Below are positions 25,561 to 33,390 of a stretch of DNA of 64,000 bases, piece after piece (position 1 is the first letter of the stretch; each line of letters opens with the position of its first letter). Made by a program: the position numbers and the translations under genes. Source of the stretch: Sulfitobacter sp043557345 (lineage in GTDB: Bacteria; Pseudomonadota; Alphaproteobacteria; Rhodobacterales; Rhodobacteraceae); the NCBI RefSeq assembly GCF_043557345.1, contig NZ_JBIFFV010000004.1, positions 1 to 64,000 on the forward strand. Direction: 5' to 3'. The notes below the pieces were generated by a model. The model did not search any database. It was not told the DNA's origin and saw only the letters and a list, made by a program, of their open reading frames with translations.

Positions 25561-25820
25561 GCGATCCCGATGACCCCAAGGGGCTGATCCGCGAATCCTA
25601 CCGCATGGAGGGGATCGGCCCCGCCGAGTGCCGCAGCATTTTCCTGGATTGGGCCCTGAGCTTGCCCGAGGGGCAGGACAGCGCCGCCGCCATCACCCGG
25701 CTGCTGGAACGGCACCGCGCCGCCGCTGATCACCCGATGACCCAAGTGCTGCGCGACGGGCAGACGACGCTGACCACCCCGCGCCGTCGGGGCGGTTGGC
25801 GGGGCAGAGCGCGCAACTGA
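25557..25820 (+). CDS. Small conserved hypothetical protein downstream of glnE
   Basis: An 87-residue protein translated from an ATGA overlap with the glnE stop, so it is very likely coupled to glnE. The first 60 residues are predicted helical (IRESYRMEGIGPAECRSIFL, then DWALSLPEGQDSAAAITRLL), and the tail is basic (RRRGGWRGRARN). I do not recognise a named family. It might act with GlnE in nitrogen regulation by position, but nothing in the sequence shows it. Confidence 0.75.
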   Translation: MSDPDDPKGLIRESYRMEGIGPAECRSIFLDWALSLPEGQDSAAAITRLLERHRAAADHPMTQVLRDGQTTLTTPRRRGGWRGRARN

Positions 25821-25882
25821 CCGCCGATCGCGGCCTGCGAAACCTCTTTCCCCAGCCGCGCGAACGCAGTACGAGGGGCGCT

Positions 25883-27109
25883 ATGACAACGCCCCAAACC
25901 CCCTCCGCCCCGCAGCCTGCCACACATCCCGTGGTGCGCCTATTGCCCAAGGCCAACGCCCGCGCCATCCGCCACGGCTTTCCTTGGGTCTATGCCAATG
26001 AACTGGTCACCGACCGCCGCACACGCGGGCTTGCCCCCGGCACGCTGGCGCTGTTGGAGGATGCCGAGCGTAAGCCCATGGGGCTGGTCGCGGTCAATCC
26101 GAATTCCAAGATCATTGCCCGGATGATCGACCAAGACCCTGAGGCGCAGGTCGATCAAGCATGGTTTGAAGCCCACCTCAATCGTGCCCTTCAACTGCGC
26201 AGCCAGCTTTACGATCAACCCTATTACCGCCTGATCCATGCCGAGGCCGACGGGCTGCCCGGGGTCATCATCGACCGTTTCGGGGATACCTGCGTGATCC
26301 AACCCAATGCCGCCTGGGCCGACGCGCTGATCGAACCGCTCGTGGCCGCGCTGCAATCGGTGACGGGTGTGCACAACGTGCTGAAAAACGCCTCTGGCCG
26401 GACCCGCAAGCTCGAAGGGCTCGACGATGCCTCGGCCACGCTGGCGGGCGAGACGCCCGAGGGGCCGTTGCCGGTGCCGATGAATGGCGCGACCTATATG
26501 GCTGATCTCACGGGCGGGCAGAAAACCGGCCTGTTCTATGACCAACGCCCGAACCACGCCTTTGCCGCCAATCTCGCGCGGAATGGTGCGCGGGTGCTTG
26601 ATGTCTTCTCTCATGTCGGCGGCTTCTCCCTCGCAGCACTTGCGGGCGGCGCGTCCTCGGCGCTGGCGGTGGACGGCTCCGCCCCCGCGCTGGACCTAGC
26701 CAAGGCCGGGGCCAACGCGATGGGCATGCAAGACCGGTTTGCCACCCGCCAAGGCGATGCCTTCGACGTGCTCACCGCCCTGCGGGACGAGGGCGAGACT
26801 TTCGACGTGGTGATCTGCGACCCGCCCGCCTTTGCCCCCTCGCGCCAAGCGGTCGACGCCGGGCTGCGTGCCTATGAACGTGTCGCGCGGCTCTCGGCGC
26901 AACTGGTGGCGGAGAATGGCATTCTGGGGCTCTGCTCCTGCTCCCATGCCGCTGATCTGAACCAATTCCGCACCGCCTCTGTGCGCGGCATCGGTCGGGC
27001 CGGACGCCGCGCCATGCTTCTGCACACCGGATTTGCCGGGGCGGACCACCCGCAATTGCCGCAGCTTGCGGAAAGCGGCTACCTCAAATCGCTGTTCTTC
27101 CGCCTGTGA
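25883..27109 (+). CDS. rlmI: RlmI-like class I SAM-dependent rRNA methyltransferase
   Basis: A 408-residue enzyme of the RlmI/YccW type that methylates a cytosine of 23S rRNA. It has an N-terminal PUA-like RNA-binding domain (VRLLPKANARAIRHGFPWVY, then ANELV), a middle RlmI domain (RLIHAEADGLPGVIIDRFGD), and a Rossmann methyltransferase domain with motif I VLDVFSHVGGFSLAALAGGA, the acidic SAM contact ALAVDGS, and the catalytic-type motif VICDPPAFAPSR. The target base is inferred from the family. The ATG at 25883 follows GAGGGG. The PIN-domain gene overlaps the stop. Confidence 0.88.
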   Translation: MTTPQTPSAPQPATHPVVRLLPKANARAIRHGFPWVYANELVTDRRTRGLAPGTLALLEDAERKPMGLVAVNPNSKIIARMIDQDPEAQVDQAWFEAHLNRALQLRSQLYDQPYYRLIHAEADGLPGVIIDRFGDTCVIQPNAAWADALIEPLVAALQSVTGVHNVLKNASGRTRKLEGLDDASATLAGETPEGPLPVPMNGATYMADLTGGQKTGLFYDQRPNHAFAANLARNGARVLDVFSHVGGFSLAALAGGASSALAVDGSAPALDLAKAGANAMGMQDRFATRQGDAFDVLTALRDEGETFDVVICDPPAFAPSRQAVDAGLRAYERVARLSAQLVAENGILGLCSCSHAADLNQFRTASVRGIGRAGRRAMLLHTGFAGADHPQLPQLAESGYLKSLFFRL

Positions 27110-27660
27110 TGGAAACGCGCCCCCGCGTGCTGATCGACGCTTGCGTGCTTTACCCCACGGTGATGCGCGAAATGGTGCTCGGCGTGGCCGCAGGGGGCGC
27201 GTTCGAGCCGATTTGGTCGCCGCGTATCTTGGAGGAATGGGCCCGCGCGGCGGTCAAGCTTGGGCCCACGGGAGAAGTGCAGGCACGGGCCGAGATTGCG
27301 CTGTTGCGCGGCAAATGGCCGGGGGCCGAGCGTGAGGCTTCCCCCGGTCTGCAAGCGCGGCTCTGGCTGCCGGATGAGAATGACATCCATGTGCTGGCCG
27401 TTGCCGTGGCCAGCAACGCCGATATGATCCTGACGCTGAACGCCAAGGACTTCCCGCGCCAAATCCTCGCCGAAGAGGGGCTGAGCCGCGCCGATCCCGA
27501 TAGCTACCTACATGGCATTTGGCAGGCGACGCCAGAGAGGGTCGCCCCCGTGGCCGAAGCCGTTCTGCAAGAGGCGCGGCGGCTTTCAGGGGAGCCGTGG
27601 GAGATGCGCGCGCTGCTGAAAAAGGCGCGGCTGCCCCGATTGGCAAAAGCGCTCGGCTAG
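27109..27660 (+). CDS. PIN-domain protein (putative ribonuclease)
   Basis: A 183-residue protein whose first 125 residues fit a PIN domain: the early acidic residue in VLIDACVLYP, the helix PRILEEWARAAV, and the late acids in DENDIHVLAVAVASNADMI followed by LTLNAKDFP. The C-terminal 60 residues are helical and unassigned. It starts at TGATG overlapping the rlmI stop. PIN enzymes cut RNA; many are VapC toxins, but no antitoxin gene is adjacent, and linkage to an rRNA methyltransferase makes a housekeeping RNA role as likely. It is convergent with the M48 protease, with a single base between the stops. Confidence 0.8.
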   Translation: METRPRVLIDACVLYPTVMREMVLGVAAGGAFEPIWSPRILEEWARAAVKLGPTGEVQARAEIALLRGKWPGAEREASPGLQARLWLPDENDIHVLAVAVASNADMILTLNAKDFPRQILAEEGLSRADPDSYLHGIWQATPERVAPVAEAVLQEARRLSGEPWEMRALLKKARLPRLAKALG

Positions 27661-27661
27661 G

Positions 27662-28345
27662 TCAGCCGTCCCACCGCAACTGCACCTGCCGCAGCTTGTC
27701 GATCCGCTCTTCCGTCTTCGGATGGCTCAGCAGCCAGGCGGGCGGACGGTTGCCACCGGATTGGCTCAGCGCGTCGAGCTTTTCAAATAGAGAGATTTGC
27801 GGGCCAATGCCGATCCCGGCCTTGGTGAGCAGGGCGGCGGCATAGGCGTCGGCCTCATATTCATCGTTCCGCGACAGCCGCGCGGCGAGCAGGCTGGTCA
27901 GCCCGCTGGCGATCCAGACGCCGATGCCGGGGATGAGCCGCCCCAGCACCATCGCGAGGGCAGTGCGCAGGGCGTTCTGGCCCGAGAAATCAATCATCCG
28001 GCGGCGAGAATGGCCAAGGGCGACATGGCCCAGCTCATGGGCGATAACGCTTGCCAATTCCTCGGCCGTTACAGCACCTTGGCGGAACTTGTTATAAAAG
28101 CCGCGGGTGATGAAAATCCGCCCATCGGGGGCTGCCAGACCGTTGACGGGTTCGATCTCATAAAGATGCACTTTGATGCGCGGCAGGTCCAGTGCGCGGG
28201 CCATGCGGCTGCTGACCTCGTTCAATTTCGGATCGACCAGCGGCGTCGATTTGGCATCCAACTCCCGCGCCGTGCGCCAAGCCGAGAAACGGTACATCGC
28301 CAGCGCATAGAGGATGGCGAGAAGGATGGGGATAACGCGGATCAT
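27662..28345 (-). CDS. M48 family zinc metallopeptidase
   Basis: A 227-residue integral-membrane-anchored protease. An N-terminal span (VIPILLAILYALAMY) is followed by the peptidase domain with zinc site His103-Glu-Leu-Gly-His107 (SVIAHELGHVALGH), the third ligand in NDEYEADAYAA, and a second hydrophobic stretch between them (GRLIPGIGVWIASGLTSLLA). The topology resembles HtpX/Ste24 but it is shorter. A role in membrane or envelope protein quality control is inferred from the family. Confidence 0.88.
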   Translation of the reverse strand: MIRVIPILLAILYALAMYRFSAWRTARELDAKSTPLVDPKLNEVSSRMARALDLPRIKVHLYEIEPVNGLAAPDGRIFITRGFYNKFRQGAVTAEELASVIAHELGHVALGHSRRRMIDFSGQNALRTALAMVLGRLIPGIGVWIASGLTSLLAARLSRNDEYEADAYAAALLTKAGIGIGPQISLFEKLDALSQSGGNRPPAWLLSHPKTEERIDKLRQVQLRWDG

Positions 28346-28417
28346 GCGCCCAATATGGGGAGCAGGGGGACCGGGGGCAAGCGGCCATGGCCTGCGCCCC
28401 GGTAGTATGTTTGGCGA

Positions 28418-28849
28418 TCAGACGAGTTTCGCGTCCATCGTGATCTCAGCCGTCAGCAGCTTGGAAATCGGGCAGTTCTCCTTGGCGGTTTTCGCCGCCT
28501 TGTCAAAGTCCTCTTGGCTCGCGCCGGGGATGCTGGCCTCAACCGTCAGATGCACTTTGGGCACATGAAAGCCGCCGTCTTTCTGCTCAAGATGGACCTC
28601 TGCCTTGGTCTCGATACTGTCGGGCGTCAGGTCGCTTTGGCCAAGGATCATCGACAGGGCCATCGAAAAGCAGGAGGCATGGGCCGCGCCGATCAGCTCT
28701 TCGGGGTTGGTGCCTGCCTTGCCTTCGAAACGGGTGTTGAAGCCATAGGGCTGGTTAGAGAGCACGCCGCTTTCAGTCGAGACATGGCCGTTGCCCTCTT
28801 TGAGCGAGCCTTCCCATTTCGCGCTGCCGGATTTGATGATTGGGGACAT
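28418..28849 (-). CDS. osmC: OsmC family peroxiredoxin
   Basis: A 143-residue cytosolic thiol peroxidase that reduces organic hydroperoxides. The catalytic pair is Cys60 (AAHASCFSMAL) and Cys126 (KENCPISKLL), and the Arg of the active site lies in GFNTRFEGKAG. The sequence matches the OsmC subfamily better than Ohr. The ATG at 28849 has AAGGAA before it; the longer frame beyond it is not family-like. It lies downstream of the VWA gene on the same strand, with a 70-bp spacer. Confidence 0.92.
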   Translation of the reverse strand: MSPIIKSGSAKWEGSLKEGNGHVSTESGVLSNQPYGFNTRFEGKAGTNPEELIGAAHASCFSMALSMILGQSDLTPDSIETKAEVHLEQKDGGFHVPKVHLTVEASIPGASQEDFDKAAKTAKENCPISKLLTAEITMDAKLV

Positions 28850-28920
28850 TCTATTTCCTTCCACATTGCTTGCCTTCGTCCCCTGAAGTGGCGCGGCGCA
28901 GCAGGCTGTCAAGGAACGGG

Positions 28921-30108
28921 TCAGCGCGTCATGGTCTTGATGCCCCGGCTCAACCCTTCGAGGGTCATGGGCACCATGGCCTCGGGGCCGAAAATCTCTT
29001 GGATCATCGCGATGGATTGGGTGTAGCCCCATTGCCGTTCGGGAACGGGGTTGATCCACAGGTGGTTTGGCCATTGGTCGCGGGCGCGTGCCAGCCATGT
29101 GGCCCCGGCCTCGGCGTTCCAATGTTCATTCGCGCCGCCCGGATAGGCGATCTCATAGGGTGACATGCTGGCGTCGCCCACGAAAATGCATTTGTAGTCA
29201 GACCCATAGCTGCGCAGCACCTCATGGGTGGGGATCTGCGCATCCCAACGCCGGCGGTTGTCGCGCCACACGCCTTCGTAGAGGCAGTTGTGGAAGTAGA
29301 AATGTTCGAGATGTTTGAACTCGCCCTTCGCGGCGCTGAACAGTTCCTCGACCACCTTTACGTGCGGGTCCATCGAACCGCCGATGTCGAGAAACAGCAG
29401 CACTTTCACCGCATTGCGCCGCTCGGGGCGGGTCTTGACGTCGAGATAGCCATGTTCCGCCGTGGCGCGGATTGTACCGTTGAGGTCAAACTCCTCTGCC
29501 GCGCCATCGCGCGCCCAACGGCGCAGGCGTTTCAGCGCCAGTTTGATGTTGCGGGTGCCGATCTCGACATTGTCGTCGAGGTTGCGGAACTCGCGTTTGT
29601 CCCAGACCTTGACCGCGCGTTGGTGGCGGCTTTCCTTCTGGGCGATCCGCACGCCCTCGGGATTGTAGCCATAGGCGCCGAAGGGCGAGGTGCCCGCCGT
29701 GCCGACCCATTTAGAGCCGCCCTGATGCCGGCCCTTTTGCTCCTCCAGCCGCTTTTTCAACGTCTCCATCAACTTGTCGAAACCGCCCATGGCTTCGATC
29801 TCGGCCTTTTCCTCGGGCGAGAGATGCTTTTCGGCCATCTTGCGCAGCCAGTCTTCGGGCAGGTCCACGGCATCGAGCACGTCGTCGAGGCTGATCTTTT
29901 CCAACCCTTTGAAGGTGGCGGCGAAAGCGCGGTCGAACTTGTCGATGTTGCGCTCGTCTTTGACCATCGACACGCGGGCGAGGTAGTAGAACGCCTCCAC
30001 GTCATAGGTCGCAAGCCCCGCTTTCATGCCTTCGAGAAAGGCCAGAAACTCTCGCAGGGACACGGGAACATTGTGGCGGCGCAGCTGGTCGAAGAAGGGC
30101 AGAAACAT
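28921..30108 (-). CDS. VWA domain-containing CoxE-like protein
   Basis: A 395-residue cytosolic protein. The N-terminal two thirds are helical (FLEGMKAGLATYDVEAFYYL onward) and the C-terminal part is a von Willebrand A domain. Its metal-ion site reads DIGGS (LLFLDIGGSMDPH) instead of the usual DxSxS, so the first Ser is Gly. Proteins of this kind pair with MoxR AAA+ ATPases as metal-insertion or chaperone systems, and such an ATPase is encoded at 31900-32739. The start codon overlaps by one base the stop of a 56-residue membrane protein gene. Confidence 0.88.
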   Translation of the reverse strand: MFLPFFDQLRRHNVPVSLREFLAFLEGMKAGLATYDVEAFYYLARVSMVKDERNIDKFDRAFAATFKGLEKISLDDVLDAVDLPEDWLRKMAEKHLSPEEKAEIEAMGGFDKLMETLKKRLEEQKGRHQGGSKWVGTAGTSPFGAYGYNPEGVRIAQKESRHQRAVKVWDKREFRNLDDNVEIGTRNIKLALKRLRRWARDGAAEEFDLNGTIRATAEHGYLDVKTRPERRNAVKVLLFLDIGGSMDPHVKVVEELFSAAKGEFKHLEHFYFHNCLYEGVWRDNRRRWDAQIPTHEVLRSYGSDYKCIFVGDASMSPYEIAYPGGANEHWNAEAGATWLARARDQWPNHLWINPVPERQWGYTQSIAMIQEIFGPEAMVPMTLEGLSRGIKTMTR

Positions 30109-30278
30109 CAGACGCTCAATGCGCGGTCCAGCAGAACCGTGGCGATCATGCCGACGATGAGAAAGGCCATGCCATAGCCTGCGGCATATTGCGCGATGTC
30201 CTTGCGGTTGCCGCCGCGTTTGCGCGCGGTCAGCCCGCCGATAATCGCGCCGATCAATGCCAATCCGAGTGCTATCAT
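30108..30278 (-). CDS. 56-residue membrane protein upstream of the VWA gene
   Basis: A small gene below usual length limits. The product begins MIALGLALIGAIIGGLTARK, contains a basic loop (RKRGGNRKD) and ends with a second hydrophobic helix (MAFLIVGMIATVLLDRALSV), so it is a predicted two-span membrane hairpin with a positive connector. Its TGA overlaps the ATG of the VWA gene (TGATG), which argues strongly for real translation and coupling. The DUF2927 lipoprotein gene ends 27 bases upstream. Function unknown; it may tether or gate the VWA/MoxR pair. Confidence 0.78.
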   Translation of the reverse strand: MIALGLALIGAIIGGLTARKRGGNRKDIAQYAAGYGMAFLIVGMIATVLLDRALSV

Positions 30279-30305
30279 AACCTATTGCCCGTTTGTTTTG
30301 CGGGC

Positions 30306-31691
30306 CTATCCATTGCGCGGGTTCAGGCTTGCGATCTCGCGCAGCTTGGCCCGCACGGCCCAGTCAGGGCCAAAGCCGTATCGCGCCCAGCCGATGCTGT
30401 CCAGCCTGACGCGGCGCGCCTCAATGACGCGGCCTTCGATCTCCAGCGCTTCGGCTTTGAGCAGCATGAGCGTGGCCAGAAGGGCGGCGTTTTCGCTGGC
30501 TTTGGCCACGGGCAGATGCGGCTCGATCAGGGCCAGCGCGCCTGCGCCATCGCCGATGGTCACCGCATAGCCCGCTCGCTGGGTGGCGACATAGGCGCGG
30601 TGCAGCGTGGTGCCGGGGCTGCGGGCATAGAGCGCGTCCGCATTAAGATAATGGGCCTGCGCGGCGGCCGGGTCGGTCATCTGGGTAACGCGGCCCATGG
30701 CGTAATGTGAAAAGGCGTGGCGATTGTCCTGCCAGCCTTGGGTCTGTGCGATGCGCAGCGCGTCGCGGGCGGCGTTCAGGCGGGCATTGCGGCTCACGTC
30801 GCGGCCAAGGGCGGTTTGGATCGCGCGGCTCCAGACCTGCGGCGTGGCGCGGGCGGGGCGGGGGGCGACGGTGCCGCCTGTGGGGTTCACCCGGGCCAGA
30901 ATGCCCGGCAGACGGGCGGCCACCTCCTCGCGGTTCATGCCCGAGCGCAGCGCGGGGTCATAATAGATGCGCAGCACCAGCATGTCGAAACCGGTCAGCA
31001 CCGTATGCACATTGTCGTCGTTAAACACCGAATCCGGCAGGCGGTAGAGATCGTTCAGCGGCCCAAGCGCTTGGGCCAGTTCCTCATGCAGGCAGTCGCG
31101 GCTTTCCTGCGGGCTAACGTCATTGGGCAGGAAGATCGCCAGCTTGCGCCGTTCGGTCAGGCGGGTCCAATCGGTGGCGGGCGAGCGCCGCGTGCGGCGA
31201 TATTCTTCAAGCGTGCTGACGTTTGGCACCACGAAACAGGCTGCCTGCGGCAGCAGACGCCGGATCTGGCTGCGGTTCACCGCTTGAATGGTGATGCTGG
31301 CCTCTCCGCCCGTGACCTCACGCAGTTCGATCCCGGCCTCGCGGCGCAGACGGGCCAGCAGACGCGCAAGGTCCGGCCCCAGCGTGGCGGGTGGCTGGCC
31401 CAGAACGCGCAGGGAGATCGGCCCCTCGAAACGGGTCAGCACGGGCAGGGCGCGGCCACTTTCCATCCGGAAGGACAGGTCGAGGAAATCCTCCGCCAGC
31501 GCGGCATTCGACACATGCGGCTGAGCGGGGCGGGCTTGGGTGAACTGTTTCATCGGGGGCAGGGTGCTGTCGGCAATGACCGCGCGGGTCGCCACCTCGG
31601 AGTGCGAGGCGGGCACGCAGGCGTTCAGCAGCAGCATCAGCGGCAGGATCAGCCGCGCCTTCCCGCTGCGCCTCATGCGCCGGGGCTTCAT
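30306..31691 (-). CDS. DUF2927 domain lipoprotein
   Basis: A 461-residue exported protein. A basic start and hydrophobic stretch end at a lipobox (LLLNACVPAS), so it is probably acylated on Cys and anchored to a membrane. The DUF2927 region spans about residues 55-260 and contains a conserved acidic/His motif, RDCLHEELAQALGPLND, that resembles a metalloprotease helix but lacks a full HExxH. The C-terminal part is helical with TPR-like spacing (YAMGRVTQM, ALLATLMLLKAEALEIEG). It heads the cluster with the 56-residue membrane protein and the VWA gene. Function unknown. Confidence 0.8.
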   Translation of the reverse strand: MKPRRMRRSGKARLILPLMLLLNACVPASHSEVATRAVIADSTLPPMKQFTQARPAQPHVSNAALAEDFLDLSFRMESGRALPVLTRFEGPISLRVLGQPPATLGPDLARLLARLRREAGIELREVTGGEASITIQAVNRSQIRRLLPQAACFVVPNVSTLEEYRRTRRSPATDWTRLTERRKLAIFLPNDVSPQESRDCLHEELAQALGPLNDLYRLPDSVFNDDNVHTVLTGFDMLVLRIYYDPALRSGMNREEVAARLPGILARVNPTGGTVAPRPARATPQVWSRAIQTALGRDVSRNARLNAARDALRIAQTQGWQDNRHAFSHYAMGRVTQMTDPAAAQAHYLNADALYARSPGTTLHRAYVATQRAGYAVTIGDGAGALALIEPHLPVAKASENAALLATLMLLKAEALEIEGRVIEARRVRLDSIGWARYGFGPDWAVRAKLREIASLNPRNG

Positions 31692-31838
31692 GCGCCCGAG
31701 CCTTTCTGCTTCCCCGCCTGGGCGGGTCTATCCCAATATGCGCGTGGCGCGGTTGCTGACTGTCCTTGCATCTGCCTGCCCCATCGGTCGTTTGAATCCG
31801 GGTCTTTGCGCCCGTGATTGACCTCAGCCTAGGCAGGC

Positions 31839-31873
31839 AAAAAATCAAAAGCGAGGGAAATACCCGCTTTTGA
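31839..31873 (-). terminator. Intrinsic terminator after the MoxR ATPase gene
   Basis: On the minus strand the stem TCAAAAGC-GGG / CCC-(TC)-GCTTTTGA with loop TATTT is followed by six T. It lies 27 bases past the MoxR gene stop and separates it from the DUF2927 gene, so that gene needs its own promoter. Confidence 0.8.
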
Positions 31874-31899
31874 CGTAAAGTCGCAGTTGTGTTGCAGCC

Positions 31900-32739
31900 C
31901 TACCGCTGGCGCCGCGCCATGAAGGCCAGCCGCTCAAACAGATGCACGTCCTGTTCGTTCTTCAGCAGCGCGCCGTGCAGCTTCGGCAGGGCGTTGGGGC
32001 CATCCTTGGCCAAATCCTCGGCGTCCATATCCTCGGCCAGCAGCAGTTTCAGCCAATCCAGCACCTCGGAGGTCGAGGGTTTCTTCTTCAGCCCCTGCTG
32101 CTCGCGGATCTCGTAGAATTGCGTCAGCGCGGTGGTCAGCAGCTGTTGCTTGATGCCCGGATGGTGCACTTCGACGATCTGTTTCAGCGTCTCCATGTCG
32201 GGGAATTGGATGTAATGAAAGAAGCAGCGGCGCAGGAAGGCGTCGGGCAGTTCCTTTTCATTGTTCGAGGTGATGATGACGATGGGGCGCTGACGCGCGC
32301 GGATCGTCTCACCCGTCTCATAGACGAAGAATTCCATCTTATCGAGTTCCTGTAACAGGTCGTTGGGAAACTCGATATCGGCCTTGTCGATCTCGTCGAT
32401 CAGCAGAACGACCTTCTCATCCGCCTCGAAAGCCTGCCAAAGCTTGCCCTTGCGGATGTAGTTCTTCACGTCATGCACCCGCTCGTCGCCCAACTGGCTG
32501 TCGCGCAGGCGGTTCACGGCGTCATATTCGTAAAGCCCTTGTTGCGCGCGGGTGGTCGATTTGATGTTCCATTCGATCATGCGCAGGCCCAAAGCGTCGC
32601 TCACCTGCCGCGCAAGCTCGGTCTTGCCGGTGCCCGGCTCGCCCTTCACCAGCAAAGGTCGCTCCAACGTCACCGCCGCATTGACGGCAATTTTCAAGTC
32701 CTCGGTGGCGACGTAGTCTTTGGTGCCTTGGAATTTCAT
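31900..32739 (-). CDS. MoxR-type AAA+ ATPase
   Basis: A 279-residue ATPase of the MoxR class. It shows Walker A in VKGEPGTGKTELAR (about 32-45), Walker B in VVLLIDEIDKADIEF, sensor 1 in IVITSNNEKELPDAF and the arginine finger in LRRCFFHYIQFP. Such proteins remodel or load metal into partner complexes, usually together with a VWA protein; one is encoded 1.8 kb downstream at 28921-30108. The gene ends at a good terminator. It is divergent from dksA. Confidence 0.93.
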   Translation of the reverse strand: MKFQGTKDYVATEDLKIAVNAAVTLERPLLVKGEPGTGKTELARQVSDALGLRMIEWNIKSTTRAQQGLYEYDAVNRLRDSQLGDERVHDVKNYIRKGKLWQAFEADEKVVLLIDEIDKADIEFPNDLLQELDKMEFFVYETGETIRARQRPIVIITSNNEKELPDAFLRRCFFHYIQFPDMETLKQIVEVHHPGIKQQLLTTALTQFYEIREQQGLKKKPSTSEVLDWLKLLLAEDMDAEDLAKDGPNALPKLHGALLKNEQDVHLFERLAFMARRQR

Positions 32740-32908
32740 CTTGTTTTCAACCTCGTGTGACGGGCGCTTGATCCACGGCCTTTAACCAAAAATCAAAGGG
32801 ATTGTGTAGTGACAATTGTTACCCGCTCAGATAGACGCTGCGGCAGGGGACGATGTCGGGAGACAGGCCTTTTTAATGTCTGAGTTGAAAAACGCCGGGG
32901 AAAAACAA

Positions 32909-33331
32909 ATGAAGCAGGAAATCTTCCTGCCGGACGACTATCGTCCGGCCGAGGACGAGCCATTCATGAATGACCGTCAGCTTGAGTACTTTCGGCGCAA
33001 GCTGATCAACTGGAAAGCGGAACTGTTGGCAGGCAGCCGCGACACCATCGAAACACTGCAAGACGGCACCCGGAACATCCCGGACGTGACCGACCGCGCC
33101 TCGGAAGAGACCGACCGCGCGTTGGAACTGCGCACCCGGGACCGGGCGCGTAAATTGGTCGGCAAGATCGACGCGGCGCTGCGGCGGATCGACGAGGGAG
33201 AGTTTGGTTACTGCATGGTCTCCGGCGATCCGATCTCGCTCAAGCGGCTGGACGCGCGGCCCATCGCCACCATGACGCTGGAGGCGCAGGAGCGTCACGA
33301 GCGCCGCGAGAAAGTCCACCGCGACGACTGA
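32909..33331 (+). CDS. dksA: DksA-type RNA polymerase regulator lacking the zinc cysteines
   Basis: A 140-residue secondary-channel factor that, with ppGpp, adjusts rRNA and amino-acid promoter activity. The coiled coil with acidic tip (PDVTDRASEETDRALELRTR) keeps the Asp and Ala known to matter in E. coli DksA. In the globular domain the usual four cysteines are Cys-Ser-Thr-Ala (FGYCMVSGDPISLKRLDARP, then IATMTLEAQ), so zinc cannot be bound in the classical way. Zinc-free DksA proteins are known in Rhodobacter and as DksA2 in Pseudomonas. The start MKQEIFLPDDYRPAEDEPF is the typical one; longer in-frame starts exist. A terminator follows. Confidence 0.92.
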   Translation: MKQEIFLPDDYRPAEDEPFMNDRQLEYFRRKLINWKAELLAGSRDTIETLQDGTRNIPDVTDRASEETDRALELRTRDRARKLVGKIDAALRRIDEGEFGYCMVSGDPISLKRLDARPIATMTLEAQERHERREKVHRDD

Positions 33332-33344
33332 CATCACCTGAAAC

Positions 33345-33381
33345 ACCACACGCCGAAGCAAATGCTTCGGCGTTTGTGGTT
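33345..33381 (+). terminator. Intrinsic terminator after dksA
   Basis: CGCCGAAGC (33351-33359), loop AAAT, GCTTCGGCG (33364-33372), then TTTGTGGTT. The outer CCACA/TGTGG extends the stem. It lies 20 bases past the dksA stop. Confidence 0.78.
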
Positions 33382-33390
33382 GGGGCGCGA

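Noticed and set aside
27109..27660. A VapBC toxin-antitoxin pair
   Set aside because: The PIN protein has no adjacent small antitoxin gene; the upstream gene is an rRNA methyltransferase.
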